Assembly (NCBI GenBank): GCA_963843085.1
Contig: CAWJJG010000011.1
Coordinates: forward strand, 1,338,391-1,402,390
Reading direction: 5' to 3'
Source of the DNA: DASUPK01 sp963843085
GTDB lineage: Bacteria > Actinomycetota > Thermoleophilia > Solirubrobacterales > 70-9
Length of the DNA stretch: 64,000 nucleotides
Below, in pieces: positions 46,409 through 54,707 of this stretch. The notes beneath the pieces are model-generated. The model was not told where the DNA came from. It ran no database searches and saw nothing but the letters and a program-made list of their open reading frames with translations. Positions within the stretch are counted from its first letter, which is position 1; each line of letters starts with the position of its first letter. A program made the position numbers and the translations under genes.

Positions 46409-47875
46409 ATGGAGCAGGCAACACTGACTTCACCGGCAACTCGATTCGATTCCCGCCTCTGGGGACTTCTGCTGCTCCTCTGCGGCGTCCTCTTCCTGGA
46501 CGGGATGGACGTCTCCATGGTGGCCGTCGCGCTGCCGAACATCGGGCATGAGCTCGGTCTCGAGCCCAGCTCGCTGCAGTGGATCGTCAGCGGATACGTC
46601 CTCGGATACGGCGGGCTGCTGCTGCTCGGCGGCCGTGCGGCCGATCTGATCGGCCGCCGCAAGGTGCTGCTCGCCGGCCTGGCCGTCTTCGTGGTCGCGT
46701 CGTTCATCGGCGGCATCGCGAACGACGGCACGACCCTGATCGCCACCAGGTTCATCAAGGGCGCATCCGCCGCCTTCACGGCGCCGGCCGGGCTCTCGAT
46801 CATCACCACGAAGTTCGCCGAGGGTCCCGCTCGCAACAAGGCCCTCAGCGTCTACACGGCGACGGGCGCGAGTGGATGGTCCGCCGGCCTGATCTTCGGC
46901 GGGGTGCTCACCGAGCTCGGCTGGCGGTGGACGTTCTTCATGCCGGTGCCGATTGCGGCCGGCATCCTGTTCCTGCTGCCGCGCTACCTCGATCGCGATC
47001 AGGGCGCGGGCTTCTCGTTTCGGAAGCTCGACTTCGCGGGGACCGCGACCCTGGCGGCGGCGATGCTGGGCCTCGTCTACACCGTGGTCGAGGCTCCGGA
47101 CGTCGGCTGGGGCTCGGCGCGCACGCTGCTTTCGTTCATCGGCGTTGGCGCGTTGCTCAGCGCCTTCATCCTGATCGAGCAGCACAGCCCGAATCCCCTC
47201 GTTCGCCTCGGCATCCTGCGCTCGCCGCAACTGCGACGGGCCAACTTCGGCGCCATGGCGCTGCTCGGCAGTTGGTTCGGCTTCCAGTTCATGGGCACCC
47301 TGTACATGCAGGACCTGAGGGACTGGTCGGCGGTCGAGATGGCCCTGGCCTTCCTGCCGACCGGGCTGATCGTGGCGACCGGGTCGCCGAACATCGGCCG
47401 CTTGGTCAACCGGGTGGGGACGACCATCCCGGTCGCGCTCGGGCTGACCAGCCTGGCGGCCTCGTACGTGCTGTTCCTCAACATCGGGGCGAGCACCGAC
47501 TACCTGACCGGGATGCTGCCGACGTTCATCCTGGCCGGGATCGGATTCATGCTCACCTTCGGGCCACTGAACATGGCCGCGACCGGTGGCGTGGCGCCTG
47601 AGGAGCAGGGGCTGGCATCCGGGCTGGTCTACACCTCATTCCAGGTCGGCGGGGCGATCGGACTCGCGATCGCCACGGCCGTGATCGACGCCGGCACGGC
47701 CGCGTCCAGCTCGCCCGCCGGGAGTGCCGCGGCGCTGCTCGACGGATTCCATCCGGCGATCCTGACCTCGCTGGCCATTGCGGTGATCGGCATCGGCATC
47801 ACCGTGGTGCCTCTGTTGCGGGAGCGTTTTCAGCCGCAGCTCGCGCACGCAGCGGCTGGCGAGCATCAGGAGTAG
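46409..47875 (+). CDS. MFS transporter, DHA2 (EmrB/QacA) type
   Basis: 488 residues, about 14 membrane helices. Motif A-like GGRAADLIGRRKVLLAG (about 74-90), LFLDGMDVSMVAVALPNI in helix 1 (a DHA2 hallmark with Asp) and the motif C-like segment GASGWSAGLIFGGVLTELGWRWTF. It exports small hydrophobic compounds using the proton gradient. Preceded by a strong promoter, a palindromic operator and the divergent MarR gene, so it is probably induced by its own substrate. Clear SD (GGGAGG). Confidence 0.94.
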   Translation: MEQATLTSPATRFDSRLWGLLLLLCGVLFLDGMDVSMVAVALPNIGHELGLEPSSLQWIVSGYVLGYGGLLLLGGRAADLIGRRKVLLAGLAVFVVASFIGGIANDGTTLIATRFIKGASAAFTAPAGLSIITTKFAEGPARNKALSVYTATGASGWSAGLIFGGVLTELGWRWTFFMPVPIAAGILFLLPRYLDRDQGAGFSFRKLDFAGTATLAAAMLGLVYTVVEAPDVGWGSARTLLSFIGVGALLSAFILIEQHSPNPLVRLGILRSPQLRRANFGAMALLGSWFGFQFMGTLYMQDLRDWSAVEMALAFLPTGLIVATGSPNIGRLVNRVGTTIPVALGLTSLAASYVLFLNIGASTDYLTGMLPTFILAGIGFMLTFGPLNMAATGGVAPEEQGLASGLVYTSFQVGGAIGLAIATAVIDAGTAASSSPAGSAAALLDGFHPAILTSLAIAVIGIGITVVPLLRERFQPQLAHAAAGEHQE

Positions 47876-47898
47876 GTCTCCCCTAGGGCCGATTCCCA

Positions 47899-47930
47899 CG
47901 GGCGGGGCGTCTTCCCGGGCGCCCCGCCCG
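47899..47930. terminator. bidirectional hairpin between convergent MFS and LLM genes
   Basis: CGGGCGGGGCG and CGCCCCGCCCG form an 11-pair stem with a 10-base loop between stops at 47875 and 47939. There is no U-tract on either side, so termination efficiency is uncertain. Confidence 0.6.
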
Positions 47931-47938
47931 AGCCCTGC

Positions 47939-48721
47939 CTAATCGCCCGGCGCCGCCGTTTCCGCCAGCTCGCCCATGCTCTCGATGTTGGCGCTGGCGA
48001 GGGCCCTGACCACGGTCACGTCGAGTGCCCTGAAGCGCCCGAGCCCGGCCTGTACGTCGCTCTCATTCTCACCGGCGACCCCCACGGTTCCCTCCGGCGC
48101 TCCCTGGCGGTCGAAGTGGTTCCGGTAGGCGGCATGGAGGTCTCGATAGAAGGACTCGTCCTTGGCCAGCCGTTCCTCGGCGTCGTCGCCGACGGCGGTC
48201 CGGACGTAGCCGAAGACCGTGGGCGGCTCGCGGCCCGCATCGCTCGCCCCCTGCTCGACCCAGCCGCGGGCCTGCTGCGCGAACTCCGGCGTCATCCAGT
48301 TGAAGAAGACCCCATCCCATTCGGCCCCGGCGAAGGCGCACATCTTCGGCCCCATCGCTGCCAAGACGAGCCTCACGCCCGGAAGCGCCTCGCGCAGCCC
48401 GGGGAGCGCCTCGCGCATGGTGGTCAGCGTCCTCTCGGTGAAGCCGGCGCCGAGGCCGAGCCAAAGGCGACCCACATCGATCCCGAAGCGGTCGATGTCG
48501 GCGGCGATCTCAGCCGGCGACTGGCGGTCGAGGGCGATGACCGCGATGCCGAGGTCGATGCGGTCAGCCCCCTTCGCGTACTCGGCGATTGTCTCCATTC
48601 CCTTTGCGCCCGGGTGATCGTTGGACCAAATCGAGTGGTAGCCGAGCTCCTGGCAGCGGGCGGCCAGGGGACTGGCGACGTCACGGTCGAGACCCGCGGT
48701 GACTCCGAAGGCGCGGCTCAC
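47939..48721 (-). CDS. LLM-class (luciferase-like, F420-type) oxidoreductase
   Basis: 260 residues from GTG 48721, which overlaps the RNA methyltransferase stop (GTGA). TIM-barrel features of the luciferase-like family: GYHSIWSNDHPGAKG near the start, LGIAVIALDRQSPAEIAADI, and RLWLGLGAGFTERTLTTMREALPGLREALPG. The GLGAG phosphate-binding turn is typical. In actinobacteria most such proteins use F420. Substrate unknown. A shorter version than many (about 300 residues). Confidence 0.82.
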   Translation of the reverse strand: MSRAFGVTAGLDRDVASPLAARCQELGYHSIWSNDHPGAKGMETIAEYAKGADRIDLGIAVIALDRQSPAEIAADIDRFGIDVGRLWLGLGAGFTERTLTTMREALPGLREALPGVRLVLAAMGPKMCAFAGAEWDGVFFNWMTPEFAQQARGWVEQGASDAGREPPTVFGYVRTAVGDDAEERLAKDESFYRDLHAAYRNHFDRQGAPEGTVGVAGENESDVQAGLGRFRALDVTVVRALASANIESMGELAETAAPGD

Positions 48722-50058
48722 GCCTTCTCCAGCAGCGCCACGCACTCGATGTGCGGGGTCTGGGGGAACATGTCCACCGGCCTCACGCGCCGCAGCCTAT
48801 AGCCGGCCTCCGCGAGCTGAGCCGCGTTGGGGGCCAGAGTCGTCGGATTGCACGAGACGTAGACGATCCGCCGCGCCTCGCACTCGATCAGCCGCCGCAC
48901 GATCTTCTTCGACAGTCCGGCCCGTGGCGGGTCGACGACGACCACGTCGGGCCGCCCGGCCTCCTCGAGCAACGGGCGGATCTCCTTGCGCGCGTCCCCC
49001 GCGCGAAAGCACGCGTTCTCGACTTCGTTTCGGCGAGCGTTCTCCTCGGCGTCGACGATCGCCTCCGAGACGATCTCGATCCCCCAGATCTCGTCGGCAT
49101 TCTTGGCCATGGTCAGGCCGAGGGTCCCGATCCCGCAGAAGAGGTCGAAGACGCGCTCGGCGCCGGTCAGCCCGGCGAACTCCGTCGCCAGGCCGTAGAG
49201 CCGCTCCGCCATCTCGGTGTTGGTCTGGAAGAAGGCACGGTGGGAGATCCGGAAGCGCAGTCCGCAGAGCTCCTCCTCCAGGTACTCCCCGCCCAGGGCG
49301 CCGGTCGGGCCGTCCGTCGTGCTCCCGGGTCCTTCGACGATCGTGTGCAGGTCGACGGGCGGGCGGGGGATCTCGGCTGCAGAGGTGACCAGACGGCTCT
49401 GCAGCTGGCCGGTGCGCCGGCCCTCGCGGATCACCAGGTTGCGGAAGACGCCCTCCCGGGCCCTCGCGTCCCAGGCGGGCAGGCCGGCGGAGCGGGCCCA
49501 GTCACGCAGCTCGTTGCGGCGGGCGTTGTTGCGCTCGGAGGCGAGCTGGCAGTCCTCGGCGTCGACGATCAGGTCCCAGCGGCCACGGGCGTGGAAGCCG
49601 AGAACGAGTTCGCCGTCCCGATCGCCGAACGAGTACTCGAGCTTGTTCCGGTAGCGCCAGCGCTCGAGGGCCGGCTCGATCGGCTCGAGCTCGAAGCCCT
49701 CCAGGCCACCGAGCCGCACCAGGGCGTCCTCCACCTGTGACTGCTTGTGGCGGAGCTGCTCCTCGTAGGCGAGACCCTGCCAGGGAGCGCCGGGACAGGG
49801 CTCGCCGCCGTGGTCGCAGCGGGAGGGGACGCGATCGGGTGACTCGCGCACGATCTCCTTCGCCTGGGCCTCGGCGTAGCCGCGCTTCGCCTTGGTGACC
49901 TCCGCGGTGACCCGGTCCCCGGGGAGCGCTCCGGCGACGAAGACGACGTAGCCGTTGCGCCGCGCGATGCCATTGCCTCCGTAGGCCAGCGAATCCACGT
50001 CGAGCGTGAGCAGCTCGCCGCGAGCCGGCCGCTCCGGGGTGATCGTGCCGTCGGTCAT
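48718..50058 (-). CDS. RNA m5U methyltransferase (RlmD/TrmA family)
   Basis: 446 residues. N-terminal TRAM domain (about 10-68, LDVDSLAYGGNGIARRNGYVVFV). The middle domain has RWRYRNKLEYSFG. The SAM domain has VFDLFCGIGTLGLTMA, VVVDPPRAGL and the catalytic Cys in VYVSCNPTTLAPN. The usual cluster-binding pattern C-x5-C-x2-C is incomplete here: Cys in RCDHGG and in EPCPGA, then Ala where the third Cys is expected. The 4Fe-4S cluster may therefore be missing. Modifies 23S rRNA or tRNA uridine. Coupled to the LLM gene downstream. Confidence 0.92.
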   Translation of the reverse strand: MTDGTITPERPARGELLTLDVDSLAYGGNGIARRNGYVVFVAGALPGDRVTAEVTKAKRGYAEAQAKEIVRESPDRVPSRCDHGGEPCPGAPWQGLAYEEQLRHKQSQVEDALVRLGGLEGFELEPIEPALERWRYRNKLEYSFGDRDGELVLGFHARGRWDLIVDAEDCQLASERNNARRNELRDWARSAGLPAWDARAREGVFRNLVIREGRRTGQLQSRLVTSAAEIPRPPVDLHTIVEGPGSTTDGPTGALGGEYLEEELCGLRFRISHRAFFQTNTEMAERLYGLATEFAGLTGAERVFDLFCGIGTLGLTMAKNADEIWGIEIVSEAIVDAEENARRNEVENACFRAGDARKEIRPLLEEAGRPDVVVVDPPRAGLSKKIVRRLIECEARRIVYVSCNPTTLAPNAAQLAEAGYRLRRVRPVDMFPQTPHIECVALLEKA

Positions 50059-50134
50059 CGTCGCCCCATCGTTGCAGCCGCCGCGGTATAGGCTTGCGCG
50101 GAATTTGCGGAAAGAGTCCCCACAGGAGGTTCAA

Positions 50135-50449
50135 GTGGAATCAAGCGAGAGCAGTGGCGTCAAGGATCAGGTCCAGAAGGCGATCGACGATCTTCGGGCA
50201 GCCGGCGAGAAGGCGACGGGCGACGTCCGCTCGAGCATCGACTCGGCCGTCTCGCGGCTTCGCGATGTCTCCGGCGACGCGACCGGCAAGGCGTCCGATC
50301 AGGTCTCGAACTGGCGCGACACGCTGGACAAGGCCACCGAGGACGTGCGCAAGGAGCTCGGCAAGCTCGCCGTCCGGGCGCAGAGCTCGGTCGAGGCACT
50401 CGACGAGATCGCCAAAGAGCTCGACGAGAGGCGCAAGAGCCTCAAGTAA
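50135..50449 (+). CDS. small amphipathic helical protein
   Basis: 104 residues from GTG 50135, with a textbook AGGAGGT four bases upstream. It is entirely charged amphipathic helix, with repeating pieces such as VKDQVQKAIDDLRAAGEKATGDVRSSIDSAVSRLRDV, no cysteine and no membrane segment. It resembles apolipoprotein- or LEA-like or phasin-like coiled-coil proteins. Its TAA stop is immediately followed by the stop of the convergent helical protein at 50450. The pair may be functionally related. Function unknown. Confidence 0.75.
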   Translation: MESSESSGVKDQVQKAIDDLRAAGEKATGDVRSSIDSAVSRLRDVSGDATGKASDQVSNWRDTLDKATEDVRKELGKLAVRAQSSVEALDEIAKELDERRKSLK

Positions 50450-50986
50450 TCAGGGCTGAAGCTTGCGGTCCAGGGCCCGCAGGAGGCCCTTGCGGGCCTT
50501 GTTCTCGCGCTCGTAGTCGCGGACCCTCCGCAGCTCCTGCCGGCTGAGCTCCTGCAGCCGCCGATCGATCTGCCGGATCGAGAGCTGGTCGTATGCCGTG
50601 ATCGGAAAGCCGGGGACGCGGGCACCCCGGCGGACGCGGTCGACGCTCGCCAGAGGCTTGTCCACAGCGGCGACGGTCTTCTTCCTCGCCTGCTCCGCCC
50701 GCCCGCCGACCTCCTGCTTCGCGCGGTCGGGCACTTCGCGGACCTGGGAGAGCACGCCGTCGAGCTGGGAGAGAAGGTCCTCGGCCTGCTCGCGGCCTCG
50801 GGTGGCGAGCCGCCCGACCATCTCCTCTGCGTCACCCCGCGTCATCCGGCCGCGGCGCACGGCGTCGTCGACGACCTCCTGCAGGCGGTCGCGCGAGATC
50901 GTGATGCTCTTCTCCAGCGCGTCGCGGAACGCCTGCACGCTCTGCTCGGCGCGGGATCTCTCCTCCTCCGTGGGCGCGCTTGCCAT
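50450..50986 (-). CDS. helical protein with phasin-like N-terminus
   Basis: 178 residues from ATG 50986. The N-terminal half (FRDALEKSITISRDRLQEVVDDAVRRGRMTRGDAEEMVGRL, residues 20-60) resembles polyhydroxyalkanoate granule-associated (phasin-like) or PhaI-type proteins. The C-terminal 50 residues (AYDQLSIRQIDRRLQELSRQELRRVRDYERENKARKGLL) match a short helical motif common in actinobacterial envelope or granule proteins. No membrane segment. Convergent with the amphipathic protein at 50135 with no gap between the stops. Confidence 0.75.
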   Translation of the reverse strand: MASAPTEEERSRAEQSVQAFRDALEKSITISRDRLQEVVDDAVRRGRMTRGDAEEMVGRLATRGREQAEDLLSQLDGVLSQVREVPDRAKQEVGGRAEQARKKTVAAVDKPLASVDRVRRGARVPGFPITAYDQLSIRQIDRRLQELSRQELRRVRDYERENKARKGLLRALDRKLQP

Positions 50987-50994
50987 CGATCGCA

Positions 50995-51813
50995 CTATCC
51001 CACAGTGGCGAACTTTCCAATCACGGGGTTGTGATCGGCGAGCCGGATCTTCTTCCCGGTCTCGGGGTCGACCCGGTCCCGCGCCTCGGGCGGCCACGCC
51101 GCGGGGTGCTCCACCACCTCCAGGCCGCGCACCAGCAGGTGGCTGAGACGGTCGGGGGCCGTCCGGGGCGCCAGGCCGAACCGCTCCTCGAGCTGGTCGA
51201 AGACACCGCTCGCCTTGGGCCGGACGTTGAAGTCCCCGCCGAAGATCAGGGGATCGGAGCCGGCGAAGGCGATGGCACGCTCCGCGCCGTCGAGCAGCTC
51301 GCGTTCGGCGGAGGACGGCTTGGTGCTGACGTGGAGGTTCGCGACGCACGGCCCGGCCTCGAGCCGGGTCAGGGCCATGACCCGGAGCTCGGGTCTTCGG
51401 GTCAGGACCTCCCGCCTGCGCTCCGCGATTGGGCCGGCGGCACCACGGACGAGCGTCGTGTCGGAGCCGCCCTCCCAGGCGCCGAGCAGGTCGGGCCGCC
51501 AGCGCCCGATCATCGAGGTGCACGGCTGCAGCCAGTTCCGGCCGCTGAGCGCGCGGTGTGCCTGCGCGCCGCAGACCTCGGCGAGCCGGGTCTTCCAGCT
51601 GGGCGGGAATTCCTGGAACAGGGCCACGTCCCAGTCGACCGAGTCGATCAACGTGGCGAATTCGTCGAACAGGTCCCAGTTGGTCTGCTCGTACTCTGCG
51701 CCGAGGCGCGGCCCGCGCCTGAAGTTGCCCTTGTGGGCTCGGACCTGGAGCTCAGGCTCGGGAGGCCAATCGCGGCCGTGGAACAAGTTCCATGTCATTG
51801 CGGTGAGCTGCAC
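50995..51813 (-). CDS. intracellular endonuclease/exonuclease/phosphatase-family protein
   Basis: 272 residues from GTG 51813 (ATG 51798, beginning MTWNLFHGRD, is the alternative). EEP motifs: MTWNLFHG, ALFQEF with the metal-binding Glu, NLHVSTKP, FGGDFNV and the final LADHNPVIG. No signal peptide, unlike the EEP protein at 31347. Likely a metal-dependent phosphodiesterase or nuclease. Diverges from argF, with only 18 bases between start codons. Eight bases separate it from the phasin-like gene. Confidence 0.85.
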   Translation of the reverse strand: MQLTAMTWNLFHGRDWPPEPELQVRAHKGNFRRGPRLGAEYEQTNWDLFDEFATLIDSVDWDVALFQEFPPSWKTRLAEVCGAQAHRALSGRNWLQPCTSMIGRWRPDLLGAWEGGSDTTLVRGAAGPIAERRREVLTRRPELRVMALTRLEAGPCVANLHVSTKPSSAERELLDGAERAIAFAGSDPLIFGGDFNVRPKASGVFDQLEERFGLAPRTAPDRLSHLLVRGLEVVEHPAAWPPEARDRVDPETGKKIRLADHNPVIGKFATVG

Positions 51814-51818
51814 GGCCC

Positions 51819-51824
51819 TAGTAT
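51819..51824 (+). promoter_or_regulatory. -10 box (TAGTAT) of argF
   Basis: TAGTAT with seven bases to GTG 51832 (ten to ATG 51835). This supports the GTG start and a leaderless message. Confidence 0.45.
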
Positions 51825-51831
51825 CGATGGC

Positions 51832-52737
51832 GTGATGCATTCACCGACCGCACACCGCCCGGCGAGCGACTTCCTGACCGGCGAGGAGCTCGATCGCGGC
51901 GAGCTGCTGGCCCTGCTCGAGCGCGCCGAGGAGCTCAAGCGTCGCAGGGCTCGGGGCGATGGCAGCGACTCTCTCGAGGGGCTGTCAGTGGCGCTGGTCT
52001 TCGAGAAGCCGTCGACGCGGACGCGCATCTCGTTCGAGGTCGGCGTCGCCGAGCTTGGCGCGACGCCGATCGTGCTTCGCGGAGACGAGCTGCAGCTCAC
52101 GCGCGGCGAGTCGTTCGGCGACACGGGCCGCATCCTGTCCGGCTACCTGCACGGCATCGTGATCCGCTCGGGGTCCGACGAGAGGGTTCGCGAGCTGGCC
52201 GATGGCGCGAGCGTCCCCGTGGTCAACGGCCTGACGCCGGGACATCACCCCTGCCAGGCCCTCGCCGACCTGCTCACCCTGAAGGAGCGCTTCGGCGACC
52301 TCGAGGGGCTGCGGCTCGCTTACGTCGGGGACGGCAACAACGTGGCTCGCTCGCTCGCCATCCTCGGCCGGATCGCCGGGGTCGAGGTGGTCGTCGCCAG
52401 TCCCGAGGGCTACCGGCTCGAGGAGGGCTTGGCCGAGCTGGTCGGCGATCCGAAGGCTGCCGTTGCCGGCGCCGACGCCGTCTACACCGACGTCTGGGTG
52501 AGCATGGGAGACGAGGAGACCGCGGATCAGAGGCGAGCGGACCTCGCGCCCTACCAGGTGAACGACGAGCTGCTCGCCGCGGCCTCCCACCGCGCGATCG
52601 CGCTGCACTGCCTCCCCGCCCATCCGGGAGAGGAGATCACGGCCGAGGTGCTCTACGGAGAGCGCTCCGCGGTCTGGGACGAGGCGGAGAACCGCCTGCA
52701 CGCCCAGAAGGCGCTGCTCGAGCGGCTGCTCGGCTAG
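51832..52737 (+). CDS. argF: ornithine carbamoyltransferase
   Basis: 301 residues. Makes citrulline from ornithine and carbamoyl phosphate in arginine synthesis. The carbamoyl-phosphate loop is KPSTRTR, then HPCQALADL, the ornithine loop VWVSMGDE and HCLPAHPGEE. GTG 51832 is preferred because TAGTAT lies seven bases upstream; ATG 51835 is the next codon. No other arg genes are in the window, so it is separated from the rest of the pathway. Shares a CTAG stop with the convergent F420-type gene (52734-52737). Confidence 0.94.
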   Translation: MMHSPTAHRPASDFLTGEELDRGELLALLERAEELKRRRARGDGSDSLEGLSVALVFEKPSTRTRISFEVGVAELGATPIVLRGDELQLTRGESFGDTGRILSGYLHGIVIRSGSDERVRELADGASVPVVNGLTPGHHPCQALADLLTLKERFGDLEGLRLAYVGDGNNVARSLAILGRIAGVEVVVASPEGYRLEEGLAELVGDPKAAVAGADAVYTDVWVSMGDEETADQRRADLAPYQVNDELLAAASHRAIALHCLPAHPGEEITAEVLYGERSAVWDEAENRLHAQKALLERLLG

Positions 52738-53243
52738 CTCGGCTCGCAGACGACCACCGGGATGCGGCGGCCGGCCGCGTCGGCGCGCTCCTGGTAGTCG
52801 TCGTAGCCGGGATACAGCAGGGTCGCCTGCTTCCAGAGGCGCTCGCGCTCTGGGCCCTCGGCCTCGCGTGCCCGATAGGCGCCACCCCGCCCGCGAGCCC
52901 AGAGCTCGATCTCGGGGTTGGCCGTGACGTTGTGGAACCAGGCCGGGTGTCGCGGCTTGCCCGTCTGCGAGGCGATCAGGATCACGTCGTCGCCGTCCGT
53001 GAAGTAGACGAGCGGCGTCGTCCGCTCCTTGCCGCTCTTGGCGCCCGTGTGGGTGAGGAGGACGGTCGGAACCCCGCTTGGGATCTTGACCAGGCCGCGT
53101 GTGGCCCGCATCAGGTGCGGGTCGACCTTGTTGGCGACATTCAGCGCCATCCACCCGCCGAACTTGCCCTTGGCCGTCCAGCGCAGAGCGCGCTGCATGG
53201 GATTGCGCGGCTTGGCCGGATCGAAATCAGGGACCCGTCCCAT
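52734..53243 (-). CDS. deazaflavin (F420)-dependent nitroreductase-family oxidoreductase
   Basis: 169 residues. DDN-family split-barrel: LLTHTGAKSGKERTTPLVYF (about 62-81), LIASQTGKPRHPAWFHNVTANPEIELW, and the closing YPGYDDYQERA. Members use reduced F420 for quinone or nitro-compound reduction. The ATG at 53243 is six bases after TAGGCT on the minus strand, a leaderless-type promoter that overlaps the tRNA-Glu promoter. Confidence 0.92.
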   Translation of the reverse strand: MGRVPDFDPAKPRNPMQRALRWTAKGKFGGWMALNVANKVDPHLMRATRGLVKIPSGVPTVLLTHTGAKSGKERTTPLVYFTDGDDVILIASQTGKPRHPAWFHNVTANPEIELWARGRGGAYRAREAEGPERERLWKQATLLYPGYDDYQERADAAGRRIPVVVCEPS

Positions 53244-53249
53244 GACCGC

Positions 53250-53255
53250 AGCCTA
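53250..53255 (-). promoter_or_regulatory. -10 box (TAGGCT) of the F420-type gene
   Basis: Minus-strand TAGGCT, six bases before the ATG at 53243. It shares two bases with the plus-strand TAGACT of tRNA-Glu (53254-53259), both built around one CTAG. Confidence 0.55.
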
Positions 53256-53259
53256 GACT
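53254..53259 (+). promoter_or_regulatory. -10 box (TAGACT) of tRNA-Glu
   Basis: TAGACT with seven bases to the tRNA 5' end at 53267. It is the same box, in the same CCTAGACT context, as at tRNA-Lys. Confidence 0.55.
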
Positions 53260-53266
53260 GGCCCCA

Positions 53267-53338
53267 GGCCCCGTGGTGTAACGGTTAGCACGCGAGGTTT
53301 TCAACCTCGTAGCGCGGGTTCGACTCCCGCCGGGGCTA
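53267..53338 (+). tRNA. tRNA-Glu (anticodon TTC)
   Basis: 72 bases. Acceptor GGCCCCG/CGGGGCT (first pair G-U), anticodon stem CGAGG/CCTCG, loop TTTTCAA (anticodon 53300-53302), T arm GCGGG-TTCGACT-CCCGC, discriminator A. CCA is not encoded. Confidence 0.96.
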
Positions 53339-53414
53339 CTCAGTGGAATACCCCTAGGCCGGTTCTGGGGGCAGGGCTGAGGTGGGGGCGAGCTGCGGGT
53401 GCCAGGCTTGGTGC

Positions 53415-54671
53415 ATGGCGAATTCTCGAGTCCTGATCCTCGGCGGCGGCTTCGGTGGCCTGGAGACAGCGTTCGACCTTCGCCGGCTCGTCGGAGACCG
53501 CGCCGAGATCACGCTCGTCTCCGACCAGGACCACTTCCTCTTCAAGCCGAACTCGATCTACGTCCCCTTCGGACTCGATCCGGAGCGCCTCAAGGTGGGG
53601 CTCGCCAAGCCGGCTGCGAAGCGGGGAATCAGACTGGTCCACGGACATGCGCACGAGATCGACGCCGACGCGCGGCGCGTCGCGGTCGACGAGCAGAGCC
53701 TTGACTACGACCAGCTCGTGATCGCGACCGGCTCGGGGATGCGGCCAAGCGAGATACCGGGACTGAGCGAGCACGCGATCAGCATGTGGACTCCGGAGGA
53801 GATGCTGGAGCTGCGAGCGGGTTTCGAGCGGACGCTCGAGGCGGCGAAGACCGGCAATCGCCAGCGGGTCCTGTTCCTGATTCCACCGAACAACAAGTGC
53901 GCCGGCCCGCTCTACGAGATCGTTCTGATGTTCGAGACCTGGCTTCGGCGCAAGGGAGGTCGCGACGCGACCTCGATCACCTGGGCGACCTACGAGGACG
54001 GCTACATCCAGGCGTTCGGGCCTCGCCTGCATCACCTCGTCACCGGTGAGTTCCTGCGCCGCGGGATCGAGGGTCACACCGATTGGGTGGTCGACAGCGT
54101 CGACTCCAAGGGAGTCGAGTTCCACAACGGCGAGCGGCTCGAGCACGATCTGCTGGTCGCGTTCCCTCCCTACGTCGCCTCGACGCCCTTCCCCGGACTG
54201 GAGGCGGACGACCGCGGCTTCCTGGCAACGGACCTGGCCACGCGCCGACTCGAGCGCCATCCCGAGATCTACGCCGTGGGCGACGCCGGCGACTTCCCGG
54301 TCAAGCAGGCGTTCCTCGCCTTCCTGCAAGCCGATGCCGCCGCTTCGCAGATCGCCTCGGTGATCCTCGGAACCGAGCCGAAGCTGAGCTTCGATCCGGT
54401 CAGCATGTGCATCATGGAGCAGTTCGACAAGGCGACCTTCGCCAAGGTCCCGCTGCGCCTCACCGGCGATCCAGCTCACCCGATCGAGGTTCGTCCGGAC
54501 GCCAACGGCGACTATCGGGTGGGGTCCAACCGGGTCTGGCGGATTGGGAAGAAGATGCTGGGCACCTCGGTTCCCTGGCGCTTCCGCCACGGCAAGCCGT
54601 TTCACGCGGGCGCCTTCTGGAGCGGCATGGACGTCGGCCTGAAGGCGATGTCCGGCGTCCTCTCCGACTGA
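53415..54671 (+). CDS. FAD-dependent oxidoreductase, sulfide:quinone reductase-like
   Basis: 418 residues from ATG 53415. N-terminal FAD motif LGGGFGGLE (9-17), second FAD motif IYAVGDAGDF, and the SQR-type segment IPPNNKCAGPLYEI with Cys162. Type I SQRs use three cysteines; only this central one is obvious, with others less clear (Cys near 349). It may therefore be an SQR-like or type II NADH dehydrogenase-like flavoprotein at the membrane face. It follows tRNA-Glu by 76 bases and precedes lgt. Confidence 0.85.
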   Translation: MANSRVLILGGGFGGLETAFDLRRLVGDRAEITLVSDQDHFLFKPNSIYVPFGLDPERLKVGLAKPAAKRGIRLVHGHAHEIDADARRVAVDEQSLDYDQLVIATGSGMRPSEIPGLSEHAISMWTPEEMLELRAGFERTLEAAKTGNRQRVLFLIPPNNKCAGPLYEIVLMFETWLRRKGGRDATSITWATYEDGYIQAFGPRLHHLVTGEFLRRGIEGHTDWVVDSVDSKGVEFHNGERLEHDLLVAFPPYVASTPFPGLEADDRGFLATDLATRRLERHPEIYAVGDAGDFPVKQAFLAFLQADAAASQIASVILGTEPKLSFDPVSMCIMEQFDKATFAKVPLRLTGDPAHPIEVRPDANGDYRVGSNRVWRIGKKMLGTSVPWRFRHGKPFHAGAFWSGMDVGLKAMSGVLSD

Positions 54672-54694
54672 CCGCCCCGTTTAGGGGGCTCGAC

Positions 54695-54700
54695 TAGCCT
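54695..54700 (+). promoter_or_regulatory. -10 box (TAGCCT) of lgt
   Basis: TAGCCT with seven bases to the GTG start at 54708, and no SD. Leaderless layout. Confidence 0.45.
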
Positions 54701-54707
54701 CCCCGCG

